Positions 16,925 through 24,944 of a stretch of 64,000 nucleotides of DNA are shown piece by piece. How positions within the stretch are numbered: the first letter of the stretch is position 1; each line of letters starts with the position of its first letter. A program made the translations under genes and the position numbers. The notes under the pieces are model-generated. The model saw only the letters and a list, made by a program, of their open reading frames with translations, had not been told where the DNA came from and searched no databases. Origin of the DNA: an uncultured Treponema sp. (lineage in GTDB: Bacteria; Spirochaetota; Spirochaetia; Treponematales; Treponemataceae); NCBI GenBank assembly GCA_900317625.1, contig ONHK01000004.1, forward strand, positions 1 through 64,000, read 5' to 3'.

Positions 16925-18332
16925 CTTTTATTCCAAGTTTTTTCATCTGTTCTTGTTCTTCAATATAGCCAACATATTCAGAACGTTTTTGAATTGCTTT
17001 TACAATAATATTTTTTACGGAAATAAGGTCAATTTTCAAGCCTTTGATTTTGCTTCTGTCGTGAGCTTCCACATTTTGCTTAAAAAATTCATCCGCGGCG
17101 GTCAGAAGGGTAAGAATCTCCTGGTTTTCAGTTATGCTTTTGTTCAGATAATCCAAAATATTCTGCTCTGGATAATTTTTTATTTTTGAAAATTCTGCAC
17201 CGTAAACATTTGAAAGCGGCGTAAAAAATGCGGACTTTCTTGTTAAAGTTGAAATAAAGATATTCATATCAACATTCCGATGGCTTTTTGTATCTTTTTT
17301 TTGGTCAATTATTATAAAATCGTAAATAAGCGGCGGCTCTGAAAAATTAAACATTTTTCTTAGCGCTTTTATAATTTTCCGGAAAAAAGTATTTTTCTGG
17401 TTTTCAATGATATTCACATTTGTCTGGATTTTTTCGGCAATCGTTGAATAAAGTTCTCCCAGCCCAGAAAGAATGTGCAGACATTCCAGAAGATATTGCT
17501 TGTAGTCAACAGAGACTTTTTTGTTTTTTTCGGTTTTAATGGCGATTGCAAGGCGCGAAATTGTCAGTTCCTGAAGTTTCTGTCGGTCCGGCGCAAGATC
17601 CTCGGCAGCAATTTCCTGAACAAGTTCTGTATAATAAGGAATTTTTCCCAAAATTGCAGGAAGATTTTTTTTGATTTCCGCAATTTCATCAGCCTGGGAT
17701 TTAGCAGCTTTTTCCTTGTTGAATTTCGGATGTTCGATTACATCATGCCGGATTTGAACTTTATATGCTTCCCGTTGAAAAGTCATCAGGTCTTTTAATA
17801 TTTCATTGATTTCATTTATGGCTTTTGCACTTTTTGAGATTGAATCGTTTATCAGGCTAACGGTAAGTTGAGGTGCATTATGCCGGACTTCCTGAATCAA
17901 TGTTGCGAGCACGCGAGAATTCGGCCGGGAATTATTTATCGTCATATTGCTCCACTGAAATGCGTTATTCAGGTCAAGAAGTTTTTTTATGCGTGAAATA
18001 TTTATGTAATCAGTTGAAAATTTCACGTAAGTGCAGACGTAATCCAGCATACTTTCATAATTTGAAAAACGGGAACCCATGACAACAGAACGTTCATTTT
18101 CAACAAAATGAGAATCGTCTGGACTTGCAATTTCTGAGATTTTTATTTCAAGTTTATACGGATCTGGTGTGATAAGACTTCGTTTTATTAAAGTTTCGTA
18201 AATATTTTTTACACAAGTGTGAAGAAGCCGATAGTGTTCCAGCATTTTTGGCAATGATTCAGAATTTAGCCAGTCTGATTTTGCCTTTAGCGCCTCTTTT
18301 AGTTTGTCAGTGAATTTTAAGGAATCTGCCAT
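16914..18332 (-). CDS. Uncharacterised 472-residue protein
   Basis: A predominantly helical, charged protein without signal peptide or membrane segment; family not recognised. Visible features are a segment rich in Lys/Glu/Ile around residues 180-260 and a long C-terminal helical half ending KKLGIKDEI. The gene lies within the minus-strand run that begins at the lipoproteins and reads into the solute-binding protein with an 11-nt overlap, so it is probably translated with them. It may be a spirochaete-specific cytoplasmic protein; no function is offered. Confidence 0.7.
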   Translation of the reverse strand: MADSLKFTDKLKEALKAKSDWLNSESLPKMLEHYRLLHTCVKNIYETLIKRSLITPDPYKLEIKISEIASPDDSHFVENERSVVMGSRFSNYESMLDYVCTYVKFSTDYINISRIKKLLDLNNAFQWSNMTINNSRPNSRVLATLIQEVRHNAPQLTVSLINDSISKSAKAINEINEILKDLMTFQREAYKVQIRHDVIEHPKFNKEKAAKSQADEIAEIKKNLPAILGKIPYYTELVQEIAAEDLAPDRQKLQELTISRLAIAIKTEKNKKVSVDYKQYLLECLHILSGLGELYSTIAEKIQTNVNIIENQKNTFFRKIIKALRKMFNFSEPPLIYDFIIIDQKKDTKSHRNVDMNIFISTLTRKSAFFTPLSNVYGAEFSKIKNYPEQNILDYLNKSITENQEILTLLTAADEFFKQNVEAHDRSKIKGLKIDLISVKNIIVKAIQKRSEYVGYIEEQEQMKKLGIKDEI

Positions 18333-18387
18333 ATATTAATATTATCGTGTATTTTTTAGAAAAATCTACATTTTTATCATTAATAAT

Positions 18388-19038
18388 TTAGAACCGGGCT
18401 TTTATTCCTAAGGAAATCATTGCGGAATTTAAGTCGTTTCCTGAAAAAATTGAGCATGGAATGTAAAATTTCAATTCCAGACCGGCTTTCAGCTGCTCTG
18501 TGAATTTGTAAAGATACGCGCAATAAGTGTCAATAAAAAGAAAATTCGCATCTTTCCAAAAATATCTGTTGATTTCAGAAACATCATCAGATGCGGTGTT
18601 TCCGTTGTATCCGGCGTCGCTTCCGTGTACTGAATGTGAAAGAACTGCAAATCGCGCTAAAATTGAAGGACCGATTCCAGCATCGATAAAATGTTTTTCC
18701 GCTGGATTAAAAGTCAGTGCCGCCGGAAAATCAAGAAGAAATGAAAAAGCAGTTGCCGTTCTGTTTTCGATTTCCGCAGGATAAGCGCCATTTTTGTTCC
18801 ATAAATAATAGTTTGTAAAAAAAGAAATTCTTGGCTGAAAAGAGATAAAAGTTTCCTTTGGAAAAACAATTCCAAAAGACAATGGATAAACAATCGGAGC
18901 TGGCGCGCTGTTTTTAGGATTGTCTGTATTTATAATCAGGGTCGGTTCAAAAGTCACTGTAAAATCCAAAGGTTTATCTGCAAATGCCGAAATGCAAAAT
19001 AATGAAAGAATAAAACAAAACAGAAGAATTTTTTTCAT
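18388..19038 (-). CDS. Exported beta-barrel-like outer-membrane protein
   Basis: A 216-residue protein with a clear signal peptide (KKILLFCFILSLFCISAFA, cut before DKP) and alternating hydrophobic/polar strands ending in an aromatic residue (LGIKARF), the usual signal of an outer-membrane barrel. FDAGIGPSIL-type strands and YLYKFTEQLKAGLELKFYIP fit an 8-stranded barrel. The start at 19038 is chosen because the signal peptide begins there; the frame is open to 19077. The upstream lipoprotein gene ends 4 bp away. Confidence 0.75.
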   Translation of the reverse strand: MKKILLFCFILSLFCISAFADKPLDFTVTFEPTLIINTDNPKNSAPAPIVYPLSFGIVFPKETFISFQPRISFFTNYYLWNKNGAYPAEIENRTATAFSFLLDFPAALTFNPAEKHFIDAGIGPSILARFAVLSHSVHGSDAGYNGNTASDDVSEINRYFWKDANFLFIDTYCAYLYKFTEQLKAGLELKFYIPCSIFSGNDLNSAMISLGIKARF

Positions 19039-19042
19039 ATTT

Positions 19043-20215
19043 TTACCAGTTGAATTCATTTTTATATAAAATTTCATTTAAGTCTACACAGATAAAACCG
19101 CTGCGGGCAATTGTATAGAACGAATTTTCTTCCCAGGAAGCATACAGGCTTGTTCCAGAAATTGCAAATTCCTTGTAATAAAAACCGGAAGGCAATTTTG
19201 GAAGCTTCAAGGCGATGTTTTTTCCGCGATTTAAAATTCTATTTTCAAAAAGTGCACCGTTCAGATAAAAAGTTCCATCTGAAAAAAGGCAGGCTGTCCA
19301 AGTATCGCTAAGAATTGCCGAGGCTTCAAGAATTGAATTTTCCGAAATATTCTTGTTGTTCACAAAAATTCGTGGAGTATGCCCAGATACGGTTTTTATT
19401 TTTACTGAATACGAAAAATTTTTTGGAAGCGAAGAAATCAGTTTTTTGATTCGCTCCGGTGCTTTTGAAAAATCTTCCGGTGATTTTGCGTTTCTGAATT
19501 CTTTTTCTGTTGTGCTTGTTACAAAAATTGAATTTTCAGCGGTTTTTGGCGAAATTGAAGTCAGTTCTGTTTTTGGCTGAAAAGTTAAATAAGAAAAATT
19601 GATTTTTTCAGTTCCGTTCCCAGAATCTTTTACGCTGCAAGTCCAAAATTGTCCGTCCCAGATAAAATCTGTAATTTCCGCGCTTGCCGGAAGTCCAAAA
19701 TTTTCCACCGTTAAAATCGGATAGCATACATTTTGCTCCGTGTTGAATTGAACAAGAAAAGTGTGCATTGAGTTTTCAGAAAGATTCTGCCGGTTAAAAA
19801 AAGAATTCCTATAAACTGAAAAAATCGGCGTATCATTGTAAAAAACAAGTTTTTCCTGCGTAGAATTTGAAAAAATTTCTGAATCGCGGTAAAGATTTAT
19901 TTTTTCTCCATCAAAAACCAGAATTCCTGTACGGTTTACAACTGCAAATCCTTTAGGAACAGAATCATTTTTTGAATCTTGAACAGACATATCTGAAATT
20001 CTTGTGGCTTCTGTCCACGGTTTAAAAGGAATTTGAGGAACAGAAGAGATTCCTTCCGCTTTTTTTAAATTGCCGTCTGAAAAATAATACCAAGTGTGCT
20101 TGGCTTTTGTTTCGCTGATTTTTTGTTCATAGAATTTTTGTGTATTTTTTCTGCATGAAAAAAGTGTTGCGGAAAATACAATTATTGCGGCAATTTTTTT
20201 TGCATTTATTTTCAT
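19043..20215 (-). CDS. Treponemal lipoprotein, function unknown
   Basis: A 390-residue protein with a lipoprotein signal peptide (KKIAAIIVFSATLFSC, lipid-modified Cys-21). The rest is beta-rich, with repeated short blocks of the form FAVVNRTGILVFDGEKINLY and FLVQFNTEQNVCYPILTVENFG that resemble a degenerate beta-propeller. Family not recognised. It is separated by 9 bp from an upstream lipoprotein gene and by 4 bp from the downstream barrel gene, so the three are probably exported together and may form an outer-membrane complex (inference). Confidence 0.72.
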   Translation of the reverse strand: MKINAKKIAAIIVFSATLFSCRKNTQKFYEQKISETKAKHTWYYFSDGNLKKAEGISSVPQIPFKPWTEATRISDMSVQDSKNDSVPKGFAVVNRTGILVFDGEKINLYRDSEIFSNSTQEKLVFYNDTPIFSVYRNSFFNRQNLSENSMHTFLVQFNTEQNVCYPILTVENFGLPASAEITDFIWDGQFWTCSVKDSGNGTEKINFSYLTFQPKTELTSISPKTAENSIFVTSTTEKEFRNAKSPEDFSKAPERIKKLISSLPKNFSYSVKIKTVSGHTPRIFVNNKNISENSILEASAILSDTWTACLFSDGTFYLNGALFENRILNRGKNIALKLPKLPSGFYYKEFAISGTSLYASWEENSFYTIARSGFICVDLNEILYKNEFNW

Positions 20216-20224
20216 ATTTAAAGT

Positions 20225-21031
20225 TTATATCGGTAAAGAATTTATCGCAAGTGAAAAACTTGAATTGCTTTCTGCTTCAACGGTGATTATTTTTGAATTT
20301 TCGTAAAACAGGAATTTATTGATTTTTTGTTTTGAAAGAATAAAGGTTTTGTTTTTTTCAGAAAAATTTTGCGGAACATAATCTGAAAGAATTTTGTTTT
20401 GCGGAAATTCTGCAAAAAGTTCCGTAGCGTTGAAGGAGCAGATTTTTTTGACTGAAAGTTTTGTTGCGGAAAAATTACCGTTTTCAATTGAAAGTAAAAT
20501 ATTTTGCTGGTCCAAAAGCCACGGATTGTAAAAAACTGCGCTGTTTTCTGATTTTTCTTTTATTGTCTGCGAAAATTTTTGCCAATTAAAGCGAGATGCG
20601 TAATTTTCCACCGCATTTTTTGAATTGTTCAGCGTTGAGGAAAGATAAAATTTTTTCAGGCAATCTGCGGAAAAACCTCCTTCCCAAGAAAATTCATTTT
20701 CAAACGGAAAAATCATTCCTGCCGGCTCAAAAAATTGAAATCCGGAAGTTATTGGCCGCGCTGTAACAGAAACCGGCGCAGAACTGTTTACTTCCAAAGT
20801 TATTGTCTTTTTTTCTGCGCTGATTTTGTAATCTTCTGAACCGTCGGCCGTTGTTACAGTTATGTTCCATGCTTCGGCTTTTGGCAGTTCAGATGAATCT
20901 TCAGGCGGCCACTGCGGTAAAGAAATTTCTTTTATGGAGAAAATTTGTTGCGTGCAGGAAATATTTCCTGCAATCGCAATTGTACTGAAAAGCGTAAAAA
21001 ACGCGTGTTGAATTTTTTTAATCTTCTGCAT
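20225..21031 (-). CDS. Putative lipoprotein, function unknown
   Basis: A 268-residue protein beginning with a hydrophobic leader (FFTLFSTIAIAGNISC) that ends in a spirochaete-style lipobox (Asn-Ile-Ser-Cys). The body is beta-rich with many Asn/Ser/Phe and no recognised domain. It starts 49 bp after the RNase HI gene and is followed after 9 bp by a second lipoprotein. Confidence 0.68.
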   Translation of the reverse strand: MQKIKKIQHAFFTLFSTIAIAGNISCTQQIFSIKEISLPQWPPEDSSELPKAEAWNITVTTADGSEDYKISAEKKTITLEVNSSAPVSVTARPITSGFQFFEPAGMIFPFENEFSWEGGFSADCLKKFYLSSTLNNSKNAVENYASRFNWQKFSQTIKEKSENSAVFYNPWLLDQQNILLSIENGNFSATKLSVKKICSFNATELFAEFPQNKILSDYVPQNFSEKNKTFILSKQKINKFLFYENSKIITVEAESNSSFSLAINSLPI

Positions 21032-21080
21032 GACTTTATATCGCGCAAAAAATCAAAAAACGGAAATAAAACGCAAAAAT

Positions 21081-21530
21081 TTATCTGTTTTTTGCAATTT
21101 CTTTTTGACAAAGCTGGTCGCAGATTTCGTTGTATTCGATTCCAGCGTGCCCTTTGACCCAGTTCCAGCTTACGTTCAGTGCAGAATTCAACTCGTCCAG
21201 CTGAATCCATAAATCCTGATTTTTTACCGGCTTCTTGTCCGCGGTTTTCCAGCCTTTTTGCTTCCAGTTTTTTATCCAGACAGTTATTCCATTTTTTACG
21301 TATTGACTGTCGATGTTTAGCGTTACTGGAATTCCGCTGAATTCTTTTGTGTTTTTTACTATTGAAAGGGCATTTATTGCCGCGGTAAGTTCCATTCTGT
21401 TGTTCGTTGTGTTTTTTTCGCCGCCAGAAAGTTGTCTTGCCTCACCGTTGAAAATCACAACGACGCCCCAGCCACCAGGACCAGGATTCCCGGAGCAGCC
21501 GCCGTCTGTGTAGATTGTTACTTCATTCAT
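21081..21530 (-). CDS. rnhA: Ribonuclease HI
   Basis: Degrades the RNA strand of RNA-DNA hybrids. 149 residues, the classical short bacterial form. The catalytic Asp of TDGGCSGNPGPGGWG, the Glu in NNRMELTAA, the Asp in IDSQYVKNGI and the Asp of NEICDQL are all present, as are the WNWVKGHAG segment and the basic handle region (WIKNWKQKGWK). It is the first gene of the minus-strand run that continues with lipoproteins. The sequence TACACT lies 6 nt before the ATG and there is no Shine-Dalgarno. Confidence 0.96.
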   Translation of the reverse strand: MNEVTIYTDGGCSGNPGPGGWGVVVIFNGEARQLSGGEKNTTNNRMELTAAINALSIVKNTKEFSGIPVTLNIDSQYVKNGITVWIKNWKQKGWKTADKKPVKNQDLWIQLDELNSALNVSWNWVKGHAGIEYNEICDQLCQKEIAKNR

Positions 21531-21594
21531 GTTTTTAGTGTAAAGAATAATTGAAATAAAATCTAGAAAGAATTGCTAATAGGACTTATTACTA

Positions 21595-21622
21595 TTTACA
21601 TTTTTAGAAGTTGATGTATAAT
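21595..21622 (+). promoter_or_regulatory. Desulfoferrodoxin promoter
   Basis: TTTACA (21595-21600), 16 bp, TATAAT (21617-21622). The predicted start near 21629-21631 coincides with the first base of the family A hairpin, which would make a leader of about 280 nt. Confidence 0.6.
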
Positions 21623-21630
21623 TAAAATAC

Positions 21631-21892
21631 GAAATAAACTGAATGAGCGCGAAGGAAAAAGGCAAGTTTGGCGTCATTGAAGCACTAGTTTTCTTAAAAG
21701 AAAACTAGGTAAACAGAACATATCATGTTCTGTAGCTTTTTGCCGAATGGCATAAAAGAATTGTCGAGCATTTTCTGAAAGAAAAGCGCAGATAATTCTT
21801 CCTAAAAAACACTTCACAATAGCCAATACTTGACTAACACTTCACAATAGCCAATACTTGACTTTTGACTGGAAGCTCATTCAATTTATTTC
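21631..21892 (+). repeat. Family A structured hairpin repeat, copy 3 (desulfoferrodoxin leader)
   Basis: A 262-bp element closed by GAAATAAACTGAATGAGC (21631-21648) and GCTCATTCAATTTATTTC (21875-21892), one mismatch in 18. The core matches copy 2. It is enlarged by about 50 bp carrying two further inverted repeats (21685-21708 and 21713-21733) and by a 28-bp direct duplication (21809-21836 and 21837-21864). The GGAGG of the desulfoferrodoxin gene follows six bases later. Confidence 0.85.
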
Positions 21893-21909
21893 AGATTGGA
21901 GGACAAATT

Positions 21910-22281
21910 ATGAAATTCTTAAAATGCAAAAAATGTGGAAAAGTTGTTAATGTTTTAAAGGCTTCTGCTTGTGAAACAATGTGCTGTGGCGAAGCGATGG
22001 TTGAATTAAAAGCTAATACAACAGACGCGGCGGTTGAAAAGCATGTTCCTGTTGTTGAAAAAAATGGAAATTCTGTTGAAGTGAAAGTTGGTTCAGTTGC
22101 GCATCCGATGGAAGAAAAGCATTATATTGAATGGATTTTGCTTGAAACAAAAAATGCAAATCAGTTCAAGATGCTGAATCCTGGCGACGAGCCAAAGGCG
22201 GTTTTTGCTTTGAACGATTCTGATGAAGTTCTGAACGCTTATGCTTACTGCAATCTGCACGGTCTTTGGGCTGAAAAATAA
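21910..22281 (+). CDS. dfx: Desulfoferrodoxin (2Fe superoxide reductase)
   Basis: Reduces superoxide to hydrogen peroxide in the cytoplasm of anaerobes using electrons from rubredoxin or similar carriers. 123 residues with both iron sites: the N-terminal desulforedoxin-like centre (Cys6, Cys9, Cys25-Cys26) and the catalytic square-pyramidal site, with His in KHVP, HPMEEKH and the Cys/His pair in CNLHG. GGAGG sits 7 nt before the ATG. The long structured leader upstream suggests post-transcriptional control, but no known regulator site was recognised. Confidence 0.96.
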   Translation: MKFLKCKKCGKVVNVLKASACETMCCGEAMVELKANTTDAAVEKHVPVVEKNGNSVEVKVGSVAHPMEEKHYIEWILLETKNANQFKMLNPGDEPKAVFALNDSDEVLNAYAYCNLHGLWAEK

Positions 22282-22313
22282 ATATTGAAAATTTTAATTT
22301 TCGGAGAATTCTG

Positions 22314-22396
22314 AAAAAATCGCTTCCGGCGGATTTGCAATTTATTTCAGACGGTTGGGCTCGCACTACGCTTGTATTGTCGCAAGAAATAAATTC
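22314..22396 (+). repeat. Intergenic repeat family D, copy 1
   Basis: Shares CGCTTyCrGCGGATTT and CAGACGGTTGrGCTCGC with 32949-33080. The arms AATTTATTTC/GAAATAAATT close a hairpin. It directly follows the desulfoferrodoxin gene and may contribute to termination. Confidence 0.65.
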
Positions 22397-22497
22397 GGGG
22401 TTTTAGGGGCGGAAGCCCCTAGGAGAAAGGGTAGGGCGCAATGAAACACAACCATACGGTTGTGTTTTATTGCGAACGTAGGGAAAGGCTTTTCCCC
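22397..22497 (+). repeat. Intergenic repeat family E, copy 1
   Basis: GGGGTTTTAGGGG..CCCCTAGGAGA-GGGTAGG, a long stem GCGCAATGAAACACAACC/GGTTGTGTTTTATTGCG, and a final GGG..CCCC stem. The same three-hairpin plan with different stem sequences occurs at 27787-27890. Confidence 0.75.
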
Positions 22498-22504
22498 AAA
22501 AAAT

Positions 22505-23494
22505 CTAATCAATAATATCGTTCTGGAATCTTGAAAGATGTTCGTACGGCAAAATCAGGCGGCCACGGAAAAGTCCGCAGCAGTCATTTATGAGCGTATT
22601 GTTCACTGCGGAAAACATATTCACATCAATTTTTGAAAGGTCAAGGTTCTGGAGCTTTATTCCGCGCTCGTAAGCCTCGTCAAAATAAACGCATTCACCT
22701 TTTGGAATTGCGTCCCGCCGCGCACGCTCCGTTTCCTGGCGATGCTCGTAGCCCGAATGGTTTGCCGGCCCGATTTCCGCAAAATCATCCATTTCTTTTG
22801 TCCGCAGCTGAACTTCAATGTAAGAACGTGCTGTATTGTCGTAAAAAGTTATGTGCAGCGAGCGGTAGCCATAAGGACTTTTGTTCGCAATGTAATCTTT
22901 GTAATACGGCCGAACATCCTCGTTTAAAAGCGGTGAAGAAATTTCCATTTTTTTTTGAAGCACTTCCGCGCTGAAACCGCGTTCCTCCAAAAAAGAAGGC
23001 AGGATATTTGCAATTTCGTAAAGATATTTCAGCTCAACATCCTCGCGCTCTTCCTCATTTTTTAAATGGCAGCGCGGCATGCTTATTACAATCCGGTACG
23101 CAATAAGGTCGCGGAACCGTTCAAGTTTTGTTTTTATTTCCGGAACAGAAGGAAAATTTCCGTGAGCAATAAAATATTCGTAAATAAAAGAAACAATTTT
23201 GCCGTTGAATTTTTCTTCCGCGCGGATAAGGCTCTTGATTCTTCCCTTGAACGTAAACGCAAGCTCCGGATATTTTTCCGCCATAAATTTGTAGAATTCC
23301 CTAAGCTGCTGCGACTGCGCCGTAAGAAAGTCATTGTGCTCCAAAAGTTCCGTAAGCTGAATCAAAAAATTGCAGTGAACCATATCAATCGGATTTTTGC
23401 TTTCCATCGATGAAATCTTTAAATCCTTGGAAAATTTCTTAAGAATCTTAAGAACCGTGTCGCCGTTGTAAAGGTAGTCGTTCAGTGTAACCAT
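22505..23494 (-). CDS. RelA/SpoT-domain protein, probable (p)ppGpp synthetase of the small type
   Basis: A 329-residue protein with a central RelA/SpoT synthetase domain: KGRIKSLIRAEEKF, DLIAYRIVIS, YKDYIANKSPYGYRSLHI (substrate-binding segment) and EVQLRTKEMDDFAEIG.ANHSGYEH. There is no HD hydrolase, TGS or ACT domain, so it is not a full-length Rel. The N-terminal 80 residues are helical and unassigned, and the C-terminal tail is short. Likely role: alarmone synthesis from GTP and ATP. The H-S-G-Y-E-H ending is close to the YjbM/YwaC pattern. ATG 23494; no partner gene nearby. Confidence 0.85.
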   Translation of the reverse strand: MVTLNDYLYNGDTVLKILKKFSKDLKISSMESKNPIDMVHCNFLIQLTELLEHNDFLTAQSQQLREFYKFMAEKYPELAFTFKGRIKSLIRAEEKFNGKIVSFIYEYFIAHGNFPSVPEIKTKLERFRDLIAYRIVISMPRCHLKNEEEREDVELKYLYEIANILPSFLEERGFSAEVLQKKMEISSPLLNEDVRPYYKDYIANKSPYGYRSLHITFYDNTARSYIEVQLRTKEMDDFAEIGPANHSGYEHRQETERARRDAIPKGECVYFDEAYERGIKLQNLDLSKIDVNMFSAVNNTLINDCCGLFRGRLILPYEHLSRFQNDIID

Positions 23495-23575
23495 AAAAAC
23501 TCCAAATAATTTTAAGCACTGAAAGTTTTTTATTCAATAGAAAATCTTAATATAAAAAAGGAGCGAATTCCACCA
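23495..23575. other. Start of a 474-bp intergenic region
   Basis: The gap between the RelA/SpoT gene and rsgA holds no plausible gene. It contains a family B repeat, a family A hairpin and the rsgA promoter, listed separately; this first 80 bp would hold the promoter of the minus-strand gene, but no convincing boxes were seen. Confidence 0.4.
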
Positions 23576-23681
23576 GTGCGCGACCCGCTTTTACTGCAAG
23601 TCCTCATTCCGCGCCGCTCCATTCTGGTCTTTCCGTGGCAATCGGGGCTAAGCTCCTTCTGAAAATGCGAAAATCCACCGC
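23576..23681 (+). repeat. Intergenic repeat family B, copy 2
   Basis: Nearly identical to 8155-8260 (GTGCGCGACCCGC..TCCGTGGCAATCGGGGCTAAG), again in the position just before a family A hairpin. A GGAGC at 23560-23564 can pair with GCTCC near 23652-23656, so the block may itself be closed by a stem. Confidence 0.85.
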
Positions 23682-23725
23682 ACCCCGCGGATTTTTCAAC
23701 AATGTAAACGCATAAAAAATTCAAT

Positions 23726-23893
23726 AAAAAATGCCGGAACGGAAGCGGAAAAGCAAAATTGGCGTAATTTGCCATTTTTTTACCGCAGGCATAAAAGAAA
23801 ACTGAAAATGAGCCTTGCGAATTGAAGTTTTCTTCACAAAAAAAATTGCAACCATAGCCAATTTTGTTTTCCGCTGAAAGAGCAGGCATTTTT
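23726..23893 (+). repeat. Family A structured hairpin repeat, copy 4
   Basis: A 168-bp element closed by AAAAAATGCC (23726-23735)/GGCATTTTT (23885-23893), where copy 1 has ATACC/GGTAT: a compensatory pair change. The long inner stem GCGGAAAAGCAAAATTGGC/GCCAATTTTGTTTTCCGC is almost perfect. It lies 40 bp before the rsgA promoter. Confidence 0.85.
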
Positions 23894-23932
23894 GGGCAAT
23901 TATTTTTATCTATCGTTTGCTCTGCCGAACCC

Positions 23933-23968
23933 TTGAAAAACCGCGGATTCTCATTCATAATAAAAAAT
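23933..23968 (+). promoter_or_regulatory. rsgA promoter, leaderless type
   Basis: TTGAAA (23933-23938), an exact 17-bp spacer, CATAAT (23956-23961) and the ATG 7 nt later at 23969, with no Shine-Dalgarno. Confidence 0.55.
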
Positions 23969-24928
23969 ATGAATGGAACTGTTCTTGCGGGAACTAATAA
24001 TATTTTTGAAGTTGAATGTGAAGATGGAGTTGTCCGGTCGTGCGCTATTAAAGGAAAAGTTTTAAAGTCGGACACGCAGTATTATAATCCTCTTGCGCCG
24101 GGAGATGTTGTTCAGATTGAGCCGGATGAAATTGATTCAGAAAAAGGGCAGATTATTTCACTTGTTCCAAGAAAAAATGAATTTGTGCGCTGGAATGTAA
24201 AAGGTCGTTGCCCTCAGCTTATGGCGGCAAATGTTGATTATATGATTCTTGTAACAACGCCGGATGAACCTCCTTTTAGACCGCGCTTTATTGACCGCGA
24301 GCTTTGTCAGGCTGAAATGCTCGGACTGAATCCGGTTATTGTGTGCAATAAATACGATTTAATAGAAAACAATCCGGATGTGGAAGAGCAGCTGAAAATC
24401 TGGGAGGAACTTGGCTACAAGGTTATGCGCATTTCTGCTAAAACTGGCGAAGGAATCACTGAATTTACAGAGCTTATCCGTGGAAAACTCAGTGCGTTTG
24501 TTGGTCAGTCTGGTGTTGGAAAATCGAGCCTTGTAAATGTTCTGGATGACACTTGCGTCTTAAAAACAGGCAGTCTTTCAAAAAAATATGGAAGGGGAAA
24601 CCACACAACAACAAAAGGAACTTTGAACCGGCTTACATTGAACACTGCCTACACTGGCGGAATTCATGGAGAAATCGCTTCCATTATTGATACTCCAGGA
24701 ATCCGGCGTTTTATGCTGCACGGAATTGAGGCGAACGACCTTCATCTGTATTTTAGGGAATTCAAGCCGTTTGTGGGAAAATGCAAATTCGGGCTGGATT
24801 GCACGCATACAAGTGAGCCGGGCTGCGCAATAAAACAGGCTGTTGAAGATGGAAAAATCACTGAAAAACGTTACGAAAGCTGGAAAAGAATCCGTGACCA
24901 GATAAAAGACGGTTCCTGGGTGGACTAA
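23969..24928 (+). CDS. rsgA: Ribosome small subunit-dependent GTPase A
   Basis: Circularly permuted GTPase that acts late in 30S assembly. The 319 residues contain the N-terminal OB fold, then G4 NKYDL before G1 GQSGVGKSSLVN, G3 DTPGIRRF, and the zinc finger with CKFGLDCTHTSEPGCAI. The permuted motif order is diagnostic. Start at 23969 because homologues begin here (MNGTVLAGTNNIFEV) although an upstream in-frame start exists at 23864. There is no Shine-Dalgarno, but a well-spaced promoter sits directly before the ATG. mutS2 follows after 16 bp. Confidence 0.95.
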   Translation: MNGTVLAGTNNIFEVECEDGVVRSCAIKGKVLKSDTQYYNPLAPGDVVQIEPDEIDSEKGQIISLVPRKNEFVRWNVKGRCPQLMAANVDYMILVTTPDEPPFRPRFIDRELCQAEMLGLNPVIVCNKYDLIENNPDVEEQLKIWEELGYKVMRISAKTGEGITEFTELIRGKLSAFVGQSGVGKSSLVNVLDDTCVLKTGSLSKKYGRGNHTTTKGTLNRLTLNTAYTGGIHGEIASIIDTPGIRRFMLHGIEANDLHLYFREFKPFVGKCKFGLDCTHTSEPGCAIKQAVEDGKITEKRYESWKRIRDQIKDGSWVD

Positions 24929-24944
24929 TTTTACAAAATTCAAA

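Noticed and set aside
8312..23893. Family A repeats as CRISPR or as classical insertion sequences
   Set aside because: Copies are kilobases apart without regular spacers, encode no transposase and show no clear target-site duplications. A non-autonomous palindromic element remains possible and is discussed in the findings.
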